Made by a program: the position numbers and the translations under genes. A stretch of DNA of 64,000 bases from Diabrotica undecimpunctata. Its lineage: Eukaryota > Arthropoda > Insecta > Coleoptera > Chrysomelidae. Shown in pieces: positions 10,601 to 25,600 of the stretch (its first letter is position 1; every line of letters starts with the position of its first letter). A model generated the notes under the pieces. It saw nothing but the letters and a program-made list of their open reading frames with translations. It was not told where the DNA came from and did no database searches. The stretch is taken from assembly GCF_040954645.1 (NCBI RefSeq), contig NC_092803.1, forward strand, positions 66,932,427 through 66,996,426, in the 5' to 3' direction.

Positions 10601-13600
10601 TCAATATAGAAGAAGATAGTGATAATTTCAAGAACTGTTGGATTCCTACAATTAAGAGATCTGCCAATTGATGAACTCATAGAAATGCATGAGGACGAGC
10701 AAGACATTGAATAGCCTGTTAGTTCAGATACTGTTCAAACAGAGGATCAAATGACGGTTGGAAACTTGACTGAAGGCCTCAGTTTAATTGAAAAGATATT
10801 ACAAATTTTAGAAAATATAGAAAACAAAGAAAAAATCTTAAGTCGTCAAATTACTTTAATACATATTATGTAGCCTTTTACAGCAAAATATCTTCGATTG
10901 CTATTTTTTTTATTTTAAACATTTTTATTTTTATACACGCGTATAAGAAATTATACTTCAATTCACCCCCAATCATGGTGCAGAAAATCTGCACTTTCTA
11001 ATAAATTTTTATATCAACTGTACTTTCTATTAGTGCTGTTTTTTTTTCCTAGCGACGTTGGTAAAATAAACCAATAAAGCTTACCTTAAATAAGTCATTA
11101 AGACCACTTTCCCATTCAGCTGGCTGATAAGCATTCACTGCTTCATCTTGAAACTTACTGGGATGGTTTTCAACTGGTGGATCATAGCCCAGGTCAGCTA
11201 CTAAATACGCGGTGTAAACGTTTAAGCCAAAAAAATCGTGAGTTCCATTTATATATTTAATTTCTTCCGGTGTAAACGTTGGCAGACGAGATTCTGCACG
11301 TCCTTCTAACTTACTACGTTCAGCTATTCTAGTTTTTACGATTTCTGGATAGTCTCCAACGTAAATAGGATTGGCATAGATTCCTAGCTAAAAATAATAT
11401 AAAAACGTAAAAATATAGATACTTAAAATACAAGACTATAATTATAAGAAAATAATTATGATAAAACTATTGTGATGAATATTTTAAATATGGAATGTCA
11501 CGAATAGTGAATCTAGTTAAGGAAGAGGATCATCAGAAAAAAGAAACTATGCCATTTAGACAAAAGCTTCATGCAGATTATTTAGGTAAATTGTTATGAT
11601 TTTCATTTTATAAATATAACGGCAAAATGATTTTTCGTAACTGCATAAATTTACATTCGTTAATAAAATGTTGTTTTATAAGATTTGAGGTTAATGTTCT
11701 CAGTACATAAACCTAAAAGAAACTTAAACGAATTAATTTTAGTTCGTCGAAAAAACAAACTAATTTTAGTAAAAGCAGTCGCCCCTAAGAAAGTTATAAT
11801 TAAAAAACCCAAGGATAATACGTGTTTCTAGCACGTTGCGTACGGCGTGAGACAATACGTGTCTCACACTCGATTTGATCCTTGGACGGCGTGGCACAAA
11901 TTGTGTACCACATGGTATACTTTCACTAAGACGGCGTGTATTATAAAACGGTTCATGTGACTGTGCTATTTAAGCAGGAATACAAAAAGAACCGTCCTAG
12001 CGAGAGGCTGATATGCGCCGGACGTTTGTTTTGATTTTATGAACCTATTTCTGGTAAGGTGAATAAAAAATGTAAATAGTAAAAATTCTGTTTTAGTGGA
12101 AAGCTATAATAAGCATATAAAACATCGGAATATTAGTAAATTATAACAAAACATGTGAAATTACGAAAAAAATACTATTTCTCGTTCATCTTATGTTCCT
12201 GAAAAAAAAACAAGGAATACAATAATTCTTTTTACACCCATTGCATTGCCAAACTGATCGGGAACAAGTATGCGCTGCAGTGTTCCTGTCATTTGATTCT
12301 TTTAAGGCCTTATAACACACAACACAACGGTTTCGTTTATGGTGTACCAAAACGTGTTCTAGTTGTTCTATGTCATCTGCTTTTTCGTTCTTCATGTGGT
12401 CCACACGATGTTTACCGAATAATAATCTTGCAGCTAACAGCTCTCTGTATTCCGTTATTTGAATTGTTTTCTGTATTGCCTCCTTATATATTAGAAAGGA
12501 ATTTACTAATGCACAGCCAAAAATCAGTTTAACTGCTAATTTTCGGTACCACTTATTACCATGTCTAAGGCAATGAGAGTAAGACTTGAGTTGATCTGAT
12601 AAATCAATGTAGCTCTTGCACCTGTTGTAACTAACGACAGCAGTTGGTTTCTCTATTTCACCGCGTCTGTTCTTTATTTTGGTGGTGTCTGCTTGATGTT
12701 TTGTCGTAAGCATCATCACGTCACGTTTGTCTTTCCACTTTAGCATTACTATACCAGTAGAACTTTCTTCAGCAACAATTTCATTTTTTTTAATTTAGTA
12801 TTAACCACTTTGGGAGAATTGAGTTTACGATTAGCTCTTACAGTGCCAACTAGGTGTGTATTTCTTTCTAATAACTTGGTTGCAAGACTCATACTTGTGC
12901 AATAGTTGTCGGTGTATAAAGTCCGCCCACAGTCAAGTAGATTATCCATCAAATGCAACACAACTCCTGCGGAAGCACTACCATTATCAGTCTTATCATT
13001 ACCAGAATACACTTTGAAATTGTATGTGTACCCACCTATAGTACATAATTTGTACAGTTTTAGGCCAAACTTGTGCCGTTTATTCTTTATTTTTATCTAT
13101 CTACACAGCCCTTGCAGTCCAATTTTGGACATAGGCCTTCCCTTCCTTCTTCCACGTCTCCACGACCATCGCATTTGTGGTCTTCCTCTTTTCCGTTTGT
13201 AATTATATGGTCTCCAGTATATAATCATCTTATTCTATCTGAATATTCTCGACATAGATTCTCGAGAAGTCGAGTAATTTTTCTTAGTCGATGATTTACT
13301 ACAGATCGGTCATTATTGTCGCTAAAGTGCCACATCTTTAATAGCTCTTCAAAAAGATCTCGAGACATTATACTTTTTATCGAATTTGTATACAAAATGT
13401 CGTTACTCCAGTATGCTTTCATTCAAGGATATTTGACTAATCCCATCCACATAATAATGCCAAAAAATTTTTCCATTTCAGAAGTATTTGTAGGAACCCA
13501 CTTCTTTTTGTGTTTCCTCTTATTTGATAGTGTAGTCTAATTTTGTAAAACCTGCTGTGCATAAACGTTAGTTTGTTCAACTATATAATTTATTATGTAG

Positions 13601-16600
13601 TCAGTAAGGAAGATCTTGAAACAATCATATGGTTCTTGATCTATATAATTCTCGTAATACGAAGATTTTATTCCGTCGTTTTCTACACTGTAATCGAATG
13701 TTTTGAGTGATGTTCCATCAACTTCCCTCCACTGAAATTGCTCGCTATGACACACTTCTTCAGTAATTGTGGCCATATCAATTACTTCTTGTATAGTTAC
13801 ATCAATAATATTTGTTTGTTGTTAAACAGTCCTTGTTCCTTGGATTGAAATAGTTTCATGTTAACCAGATTCCAAATCCATCTACAAAAAGGTTACCTGT
13901 TTATTGTTGACAAAAGTTCAATAACTTACGGTTGCAGAAACCACATTAGAAGTACCTTCGCCAGATTTTTCATCATTTCTACTTTTTTAGGTAGAAATAA
14001 TTGCAGCAACCCATATCTTTTTTCGCTCTTCTTATGATGTGGCCGAGGTATTCGATTTTGGCTGTTTTTATTGTAGTCAACAACTATTTTATTTTTTGTA
14101 TTCTTAATAAAACGCCCTGGTTAATAACGTGGTCTGTATATTAGGGATATATCTTCAGGATTCAGAACAGTATAGAAAATATATAACATCGTAGTAACCT
14201 TTTTTTTATGGGTACTGATAAATCATGCCATTTAAATAGCTTTGCCATTTTTTTAAATGCAGATCTTGCATTTTCTATCCTACATTTGATTTCTAGGGAA
14301 TTAGGTGTTTTTTCTAGGGAAGTAGGTGTTTGTATGGGTATGTTTGTACTTTTTCTATTAGTTGACCATTCACAATGATTCTTCCAATTTTCTGTTTTTT
14401 TATAGTGTTTCTTAATGATTAGTAAAAGTCCATATCTCCATATCTCTGACTTAGTTCTTTGATTCTATTTATTATCTCCTGGAGGGATTTATAACTATCA
14501 GCGAATACCACCATGCCATCTGATTTTCTAATGTTATTGATACATTCTTTGTTAATTCGAATTCGGGCATCAACATCCCCTATTTTTTGTTGAAAGATTT
14601 TCTCAGAGTATATGTTAAACAGCAGGGACGATAGTATACATCCCTGTTGGATCTCACGTTTGATTCCGACATCATCGATTTCTCCTACCTCCGTACGGAT
14701 AGACAACGTTTGATTCCAGTAAAGATTGCATAATTTTTATATTCCAATAATTCCAATATTCCAATATTTGTTTATATCTCGATTATATTGTTGTACTTTA
14801 CTGTATCGAACGCTTTATGGTAATCAATGAAGCATGCATAAATATCGCAATTCACATCTCTACGTCGTTGAAATAGCACTTGTATGCTAAATAAAGCCTT
14901 TCTCGTACCTACTGCGTTTCGAAAACAAAACTGTATACGACTGATTTTTTCTTCACATAGTCTATATATCCTTTGATTTATAATTTTTAAAAATAACTTT
15001 AAAATGTGGCTCATTAAGCTGATGGTCCGGAAATTATTGCTGGATACGGATTTTGTTTTCTTTGATAGAACAATAAACGTTGACTTTAACCATGATCTTG
15101 GTATTACTCCGCTTAAATATATGTCATTGAATATTTTTCTAATCGTTGAGTACCATCGGTTTTAAATAGCTTTACGAGTTTAGCATATGCAATGTCGTGT
15201 GATGTAGTTGTGATATTCGTTTTTCCACTTCATCTGATGTGATTGGTAAGTGGTCATTACATGTAGGATGGAGCTGTTCTGATTATCATCAAAGAGTTCT
15301 TGTATGTATTTGGTCCATATGCATATTTCTTGATTTTTATCTGTGATGATGTTTCCCTATTGATATTGCAGTTTGATAGCTGTGTTGGATTTTTAAAGAC
15401 CAGCTTATGACCAGCTTATGACCTACTAAGGCATATTAAATGTGTCGTGTTTTTGTTCCAACAATTATATCTCTTTACACTGTATTTTTAACCAATTTTC
15501 TTAGGCCTTTCGTATTTCGGCCCTTATTAGCCTCTGAATATTTTTAAACATTCGTTGTTCTTTGATTTTCTTTTTTTTATGAGTTGAAGTATATTGTTAC
15601 TCATACAACTTTTCCTCTTCTGTTTCTTTTCTATTAGATATTTTTTTCTGATCTTGATAAAGGTTTCACATATATTCTGAAGTGATTCTTCTGGATTATA
15701 TGTTTTCTCCATGTTACTTGGCTTTTCTGAAAGAATCCGTGCGAATGTCTCTTTTGTTTCCTTTTTTTAGTCTTCTTATATTACCTTTTTTGTTACTATT
15801 CTTTTTTGTAACCTTTTAAATCCAAACCTAAATTTACCAAAAACAGGAACATGATCTGACGATCCGTCATTGTATTCGGTATACAAAAATATATCCTGAA
15901 GTGATTAGGTTTTGACCACAACCCTGTCGTAGTGTCTTTAAAGGTAGCTCTCGCAAATCTAATAAAGTAAGTTAAGATTATAGGTTCTTACCAAACACCA
16001 GTAAAGCAGAGAAGCAGTTAAAAAACTCTTTAATGAAAAACTACAAAAAAGCAATATAATCAAACAAAATATTTAAATAACATGAAATATATGTATGCGA
16101 GGCTCAACTCAGACCAGTAAAGAAAAACTAAAGTATTAAATGTGAACTATAAGAAAATACTGAATAGCAAACGAAATCTTCGACTCTTTAGAACAAACAA
16201 GGACTTTAAACAAACCAATGAACATTATTTTCAACTCCAAAGTGAAATTTGGAAGAACATCAGAAAAACAAAATAAGATTAGTTATCAATTCAGTATAGT
16301 AAAGTCAAAAATCTAGAACCTAAACAAAATTCATTTAACAAGCATTCAAAAAGTAAAAGAAGCTGCCGGATTAGTCAAACATAATTATACTAGTTACTAA
16401 GGATTAACAAAGAAAGTTAGCCTTAATAACGGAGCAAATTTAAAGAAACATAATTATAAATAAAATCTAAATGATACGAAGAATAATCGGTAGACTTGCC
16501 AGGAGACAAATTTAATATAATCAGAAAAACTTGGAACTTGCAATTAGCCTTTCAAAAAATTTGTCTTTACGAAATGACGAAATGCATTCCGAACTGCTAA

Positions 16601-19600
16601 TTGAACAGAACTTTACACATACTTTTTACATATATTAGATAATATAAAATATTACGTGCTTCAGCTTATTGTGCAGGATAAGACTGATAGTACAAGTACT
16701 CCAGGTTGTCAAAAACCTTTTTGGTATAAAAGCAGCCCAACATCATTGTTCAGAAACGAGGTGACCAAACTAAATGAAGCACAACTACCATTGATGATTT
16801 TCAATATTTGATGTAAGGTCACAGTCTAAGAAGAAGAAGAAGATCGTTAAAACCAAAAATACCCATAATACTCAAAGATAAAAGTCTTTAATGAAGGTGT
16901 ACTTTCGCTTCACAATAATGGGTCATACATATGAACTTATACAAGATATTACCTGTCTAAGGCAAATGCTTTATATAAAATTAAATAATTAATAAAGAAC
17001 TAGAAATTGGGAAGCGAAATAATTAAGCTAAAGAAAATAACAGTAGCTGATGATGAAAGATGGACTAATCTAGCGCTACAATCCAAATTAAGCCTGGTCG
17101 TCCTCCAAACTATGCCTACAACCTTGCCGGTCCCGCGCCGGTCTTCTCCAGGTTCTCACGCCTAGCAAATTTTGCGCGTCCGCTGTCATCCTCCCACCTT
17201 TTCAGTGGCCTTTCTTTTTGGTCTTACGCCCTGTATTTTACTATGTAGGGTTTTTTTTGGCAATCTTCTGGTCTCCAATCTAACTACAAGTCTACGAAGT
17301 CTACAACTATTATCAGATCAAAAGTATGCTATGGATGCGAGACCTGGGTGATTAAAGAAGACACAAAACGAAAGCTGGAAGTCTTCGAACGACAGTCATA
17401 AGAAAGATGTTTGGACCTATTAACAAAAATTGAGTATAGAGATCCAGGTACAACCATAAACTCTACCAACTGTTCAAAGAGGCACCGATCACAGAATTTG
17501 TTAAACTTGTACAATACAAACGTCTGAAAAAGAGGAAACGACAAAAAAAAATAAAGCAAAAAACAAAGAAAAATGGATGAAATAAGGGGATGCTGATGCA
17601 TAATATTGCGTTAACGGAGCTTACATAGAAAGATATTTTCCAATAAGAATACTTTGCAGATCTCACTAATGGGTTTAAAAATATTTTGCTGACAATAATT
17701 TTTTGATAATTATTCCTTTGTATGTATTTAACTATTTATGTACCTACCTCATTGAAATTAGTTTATCATTAAAAATGAGTTATTTAATATCTGAAATAAA
17801 ACTACGATACTGCTTGTTTTTAAGAATAAAATTATCTACTTGGTAAGTACTTACTCTAAATTGCTGCATCCTTTCAGCGGCTTCTATATCTTCTGACTTG
17901 TTAGATGCTGGCATATATGCGGATGTGTCAAGAGTGATAGAAATAATACCTTAAATAATAAATCTCTGTTTAGTTTAATAACTGCTTAAGAACCGCTTAA
18001 ACTAATTAAATAGACATGTAGTATTCAGATAACACATTGTCTTAATCGGGTTAATAGCCTCAGGGTCCAAACCACATGGTTGTGATATTTGTATTTTTTT
18101 AGTAAGATAAAAACTTTTTGGTGGCCACGTCTCTCAAATATGATCGACAATTATTTTCTCTCTGTTGTTGCAGATTTGTAATATCTGCAATTGCTAATGA
18201 GATTGACTCTGGAATCGCTAGCAAGATTAACTCTGCAATTGGTAACGAGAGTGACTTTGATTCCGATGACTTTATCAAGTATCCGGATTTTGACCCTAAT
18301 CCTGGAGTTATACAAAACCGATTTCATTAATCTGATAAAGAGGATAACAAAGACGCCACATATATTGAAGACGCTCTTCTAGATTTCTTGAAGGAAGAGA
18401 CTTAAAAAAAAAGAGAATGACCAAAATGAAGAAGATAACGAAACGCCAGCATCTTCCACTCTTTGGACGGAATATGTTGGCCGACACAAAGATATACAAT
18501 TTACGTAATTACTATTTAAATGGGAATAACCCACAATTAAAGGTTAAAGTACGTTTATTGACGTTTCAATTTCCACTTCGGAAATCGTTCCCAAAATACA
18601 AACATTAGTAAATTAAACAAATTTTGTTTTTTGTTACTTGGTGAAAAAATTCTTCTAATAATTTAATTTTATCTGACTCATCTATATTGACAATTCAGAC
18701 ATACATTATACATTTTAAACTAGACGATCTTAAAATAATATTGCCAATATTGTTGAGTTGCGTTCCTGGGACGACTTTACTTATAAGATAGTTCATTCGA
18801 TTACATGAAATTAACTTTAACAGAATATCCGTCAGAAAAGATCATAGCATGTATTCCTCGGCAGAAGGTAGTAGGATCTGGTTACCTATATTGAAAGAGG
18901 AAGTTATTAAAAGGAAAATACCAGTATTGGTAAGTCAGTAACATATAGAGGATACATCATTTATGTTTTTAAATAAGAAACATATAAAATCAGAATTTGG
19001 TGTTTATTGAAGGTAAATTAAATGCACGACCAAATACTTACTATGTCGGGATAGTATTATGAGGATTTTTTCCTGGTTTTTCCCACATAATTTACTATGG
19101 AATGACTAACAGGAGAATTTTACTGTCATCATGACATGTGTTTGTCTTTTTAAAGACGAATTACATGCTATGATCTTTTCTGACGGATATTCTCAAGTTA
19201 AAGTTGATTTCATATAATCAAATGAACTATCTTATAAGTAAAGTCGTCCCAGGAACGCAACTCAAGAATATTGGCAATATTATTTTAAAGTCGTCTACTT
19301 TAAAATGTATAATGTATGTCTGAATTGTCAATATAAATCGGTCAGATAAAATTAAATTATTAGAAGAAGTTTTCACCAACTAACAAAAAAACAAAATTTG
19401 TTTAATTTACTAATGTTTGTATTTTGAGAACGATTTCCGAAGTGGAAATTGAAACGTCAATAAACGTACTTTAACCTTTAATTGTGACTGATTCCCATTT
19501 AAATAGTAATTACTTTAAAATGCCACAAGAAAATAGCGTCAGAACAATATTACAATTTACGGGTCAATAAAATTTTTAGCCCGATATGACTCCGCTTTAA

Positions 19601-22600
19601 TCATGTTTCCATATAATCGATGATGAAGTCATGGACCTTATAATCAGAGATACCAACTAATTCGCGGAACAAACTTTGGCTTCTAAGGAAACAAAAAAAT
19701 GTGCACGAATAAAAAAATGGAAACCAACGAATCCGGAAGAAATGAAAAAGATTCTGGGGTTAACCCTTTGGATGGAGTTGTTACGACTAGGTTACCGAAA
19801 TATTGGGAGACAAAGGGGACTTATCGTCAAAATATTCCCAGGGCAACTATATCCCGGAACAAATATCAAGTGCTGCTAAGTCACCTACATTTCAGCAATA
19901 ATAAAACAATTCAACAAGATTAACGTATCGGAGAAATTTAACCTCTTTTTTGAGATTCTTCAAAATAAGTTTCAATCTGTAATGTATCCTAACGAAGACA
20001 TAGGCATGGACTAAACTATTGTGCCATGGAGAGGGCGCCCGTTTTTAGGCAACATATACCAAATAAGGCCCACAAGTATATTATTAAGTTATTTAAGCTA
20101 TGTTCAAGCAAAGGATACACGTGAGACCTTAAAGTATATGCGGGAAAGTCAGCGACAGGGCAACGGGAAGTCGGACTAGCAACTAGAGTGTCTTTGAGAT
20201 TATGGGAAAAGCTTCTCTATCAAGAACGAATTTTAAATATAATGCTTGAAAACAAGCGCATGTTGTAGGAACCCTGAGAGCAAATAAGAGAAATGTTCCA
20301 AAAGATGTTATTCAAGAAAAAATTAAAATGGGAGAGATGGTTAGGTTGCTATTAACAAAGCATGCCCCAATTATGACGCTAGTTTGCTACAGGATTGCAA
20401 AGAAACCGTCAGGTGAAACCGAAGAACCAACGATACCACAGCTAGCATCTTCGGTACTACCAATATATAAACGTCAAAAAATGGTAGCGATTTGCCTTAT
20501 TCCCTGGAAAACCAGATAGAATCCAAAAATTCCGAAGATCTCCCAGAAGCAAACACTGGCAGAGGAGCTAGTTCCAGTGAAGAAAAAAAGAAAATCGCGA
20601 AAGACAAAAGAGAAGCTACTTGCAATTCTGGCTTACAATAAAGAAAAATCTGGGATTTGTCAGATAAGATAAAATTCCCTATACCTAAGTACAAAGTGTT
20701 TTGAGTTATGTCTACTTTTTTGTAAAATGTAAAGATTTAAAAGGAAACTCATTCTTAACTTAATAAAGCAATTATACCTAAATAGTTGGACATTTATTAA
20801 ACGTATTCCATGATTGAGCTTTAAACGTCTCTTTACAAGGTGTTCAAAATTAACAGATTCATTATTAGACTATTTAATGTGTGATATGTAGCTTATAATA
20901 AATAGAACGCCATGTATAGTAATAAATAAGAATATAAATTGGGGAATGTTTGGAAAATTATCTGTCCTTCTAAAGTTTACGCACAAAAGTATCCTGATAG
21001 AAAAAGCCCAAAAAGGAAGCTTTTAAGAAATTGCTAAATAGATTCCCTACTACTGGTAATATTGCATATGAAAAGTTAAATAAAAATAAACCAGTTAGTG
21101 GTGTCAATGAACTTGATGTCCTGTTTTCTGTTACGGAAAACCTAAATACTAATACTAGAAAGATTTCGGGTGAATTAGAATTCAGTCAAACGAGTATATG
21201 AAAAATAGTGAAAACAAACCACTATGATCCGTGTCACACTCAACTGCACCAGCATTTGACAGAACAAGATTATGATAACCGTTTAAATTTTTGCTTATGG
21301 ACTTTAGATAAATTTGGAGAAGATCCTGATTTTTTTTAATGTATTCTTTACAGGCGAATCCACTTTTCACAATAATGATCTAGTAAATAGACATAATTTT
21401 CATTATTATGATACAGTAAACAAACATTTATTTCGAACTGTTGATCGCCAACACCGATGAAGTGTTAACGTTTGGGGCGGCATTATGGGCGGGTATGTTA
21501 TTGGCCCTTATTTTTTTGACGGAAATCTCAATTGAATAAATTTTTTAAATTTCTTAAAACAAGATTTTTGGATCCTTCTTGAAAACCTTCCACTTAGTGG
21601 CCGAACAAAAATGTGGCTCCATTTGCTGCTGCTCATTTTTCCCGTGGTGTTAGGAACTAGGTTAACAGAAAATTTAGAAATAAATGGATAGGTCGAGGCG
21701 GTCCATAATTGGCTACCTAGGTCACCAGGATTGACCAAGATTGATTTATTTATATGGGGTTATAACAAAAATATTGTATATACCACACCCCCTACTACTC
21801 CAGGTGATATGAAATGACTTTTGAATGCTTCTTCGTCTATAATACCAAATTTGTTAAATAATGTTAGTAAATCATTTGAAGATAGAATCGCTTGTTGCAT
21901 TGCACATGATGGCAAGCATTTTAAATAGATTTTACATAATTGATCATTTTTTACTAAAAGTTGTGGTTTATTTTGTATTATTTATGTATTTGTTGTATTG
22001 AATTTCTTTCCGTTTTGTGATGTATTTAATTATTTTTAATAACAAAAAACTTTGTTATACAAATCAGCAACTAAAAGTATACATATTTATTTACAACTAC
22101 ACTAGGTTTGTTAATAACAAATATGCCAAGATGATGAGTTTAAAAATCGTGGGTAACTATAAATATTTTAAATCGATTAACCGTTTTGAGAAAATTGTAA
22201 ATAACGCAAAAACTATGGCATCGAGGTATAGTACAACCTTATACCATTCTAAAGAGAAAAATTTGTTTAATAAAATAATTTAATTATATACATAAGGATC
22301 TATTTATAATATGCCATATATCACATATTGAATAATCCAATAATGAATCTGTAAATTTTAAACACCCTGTAAAGAAATGTTTAATGTTCAATCATGAAAT
22401 ACATTTGACAAATGTCCAACTATTTTGCTTATATAATTGCTTATATAATTGCTTAAATAACTTTTAAAACTTTACAGTTTAAGAAAAGTCGACATAACTC
22501 AGAACACTCTCTACTTACGTGTAGGGAATTTTTATTAAACTATACCTTATTTTTTGCGGACAATTAGAAAATGCAATAAAATACTGGGTGTCCTATGAGA

Positions 22601-25600
22601 AAAAATATAACTTTGATACGCCGCAATTTATTGGGACACCCTGTATAATTCAAAATAATTTTAAAATGTAGTTTTTATCAACTTACAAACTATTTATGTA
22701 AATTTTTTTCTTTTTCTTTTTTACTTCGCTCCTTATTTTGTAAACCTTGTCTTCTACGATTAGTTTGTTATATTTAATAACTGCTTTTCATTTATTATTT
22801 TTAGCCTGTTTAAGCTGTGGATACAGTACTTTTCTTTCTTTTGTTACTTCTTTTGTGTAGTTTTCGCTAATCCATATATTTGGCCGCTTAATTTATTATC
22901 TACAAGTATATCAAGTATATCAAGTTTTCTGTTTAGTGATGTTAATTTTAATATTATATATCTTATTTGTCCAATTTTATGTTAACCCATTTTTCTATCC
23001 TCATCGATATCTATTTTATTAATTTTTGTTTGCAATGTGTTCATTACTTCTATTGTTTTTACTTGTGATTGTCTTCGTTGTCTTGGTCTTCATTGGTCTT
23101 TATCACAGCGTTTTAACCTATGGTTCATCTCTCCAATTAGCTATTCTTGGGTTTTGTTCTCCTAATACATTATTCTTTGTTCTCATGGACTTTTTACAGT
23201 GTTTTAGTTAGTTGAGTTAATCTTACTTAGTGTATTGAACAGTATATTTCTTTATACATTTTTTCTATATCAGTTGCTTCCATTTTTAATGTTATATAAT
23301 GTAATGTTCGATGGAAAAGAAAAGGATATTTAGATACAGTAAATGGCAACCGTTTCTATTATGCAGGCAAAGATGATGATGCCCAGTCAGGTGTAGGCAG
23401 CGACAGATTAATGATTATCAAATTAAATGGACAATTATTCGACATCAATATAATACAAATATACTCACCGATACCAGACAGCCCAGACGAAGATCTTGAG
23501 ATTTTCTATTCCGATATTGAAAAGATCAAAAAACACATACAATCAGACAACATCAACATATTTATGGGAGACTGGAATGCCAAAGTAGGAGCAGAAAAAG
23601 TCGAATCGATCATCGGTCCATATGGTTTAGGAACCAGAAACGAACGAGGCACACGCTTTGTTAAATTTTGCCAAGAGAACAACCTCGTGGTTATTAACAC
23701 ATGGTTTAAATTACCTAAAAGACGTCTGTATATATGGAGGTCCCTCAAGATTGCGAAGCAAATATTGTGAGAAACCAAATCCACTACATTACAATTAACA
23801 AAAGGTTCCATAATGGTATTCTAAATGTAAAAACGTACCCAAGCTGTGATATAAATTCAGACCACAATCCCGTAGTCGCAACTATCCGACAAAGAGTAGA
23901 CAAGGCTAAACCCAGTCAGAGACTAGCATGGAGTAGTGCTGACCAAGGACAGCAACAAAAGTATGAAGACATGGTAGACACGCAGTTAGAGTCTAAGACA
24001 ATAGCTCCCACTAAGGAGAAGACAATAAAAGAAAACATTGAAGACATGTGGGAGAAAATTAAAAATACTGTGTTGGATGCAGCAGACTAATGTATACGGA
24101 AAGAAAACCGTAAATATACAAAACCAGAAAAACCATGGATGACAAACAAAACATTACAAATTATGGAGAGGAGACAGATGGTAAAATACAAAAACCTAAT
24201 AAAATATAAAGAACTCAACAGGAAAATTGAGAAAACAATAAATGTAGCTAAGGAAGAGTAGATGAAAGAAAAATGTAAAGTAGAAGATTTGCAAATGAAA
24301 CATAAAGATAGAGAACTACACAGAAAGGTGCTGGAATATGGAAACCCAAACACTTATCGATTGTAACAAACAAGAAAAACCAAATGGAATTAGACCCTGA
24401 AAACAGAAAGAATTATGGGAGCAATATCTTAAAGATTTGTTTGGTAATCAAAGAACAGAATAGCCCCCACAAATAGATACAGATAAAAAATTAAACATTC
24501 TAACCGAAGAAGTTTTGCAGGAAATAAAAGACGCAAAGCACAACAAGGCATCCGCCGAAGACCTAATAACAGCCGAACATTTTAAACACCTAAGTGATAA
24601 TGCTATCAAGAAATTAACATACCTCTGCAACATTACATATGAACATGGCATAATACCGCATGACTGGCTAACATTCACATATATAGCTCTTCCTAAAAAA
24701 TAAAAAGCAAGTAAATGTGAAGACCATCGAACTGTATCCCTAATGAGTCATGATGCTAAGATTTTTATGCGAATAATTTATAACCGAATTCACAATAAGT
24801 GTAAAGAATGCCTGAGTCGTTCTCAATATGATTTTAGAAAGGGTACAGACACTAGAGAAGCAGTTATGGGATTGACACTGATGGCAGAAAGGTATATTGA
24901 GGTTAAAAAACGGCTGTATGTGTGCTTTGTCGATTATAGAAAGGCCTTCGACAGCATCAAACACGGAAAATTGATTGAGGTGCTAAAAGGAGTAGGGTTG
25001 GATGGACACGGCATAGCTATCATAAGTAATACATACTGAAACCACACATAATGCGTTCGAACAGATAACGGAAACACCAAGTACATCAACATAGAACGAG
25101 GAGTGCGTCGAGGGTGCATTTTATCCCACCTATTATTTAATGTATATGCCGAACATATAATTAGAGCTTCTCTTGAAGATCGCCCTGAAGGTGCCAGAGC
25201 CAATGGAATCATCATTAACAATATAAGAAGTGCCGATGACACCGTAGTATTAGCAGAAACAGAATACCAACTAAAAATATTGATGAACCTATTATCAGAA
25301 GAAAGTTACAGGCTGGACTTTTCCAAAACCAAAATTCTGGTATTCCACAAAAACCCCCATGAATAAGTTACACCTAACATACAAATAAATTGTATCACCC
25401 TTCAGAGTTCCCAAAGCTTCATATACCTAAACTAGAGGGTAGAGAACTAAATAGTCAACTAGACCACTCAAAAGAAATTATAAGACGCATTGAAATAGCA
25501 AGATCTGGTTTCATAAATATGAGTAAAATGCTCTGTAACTCCAAGCTATCGGTCTCAATAAGATTGAGAATACTAAAGTTTTATGTGTGGTCTCTATTAC

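Noticed and set aside
13537..13540. Plus-strand ORFs across 12293-13540
   Set aside because: They are shadows of the minus-strand piggyBac pseudogene.
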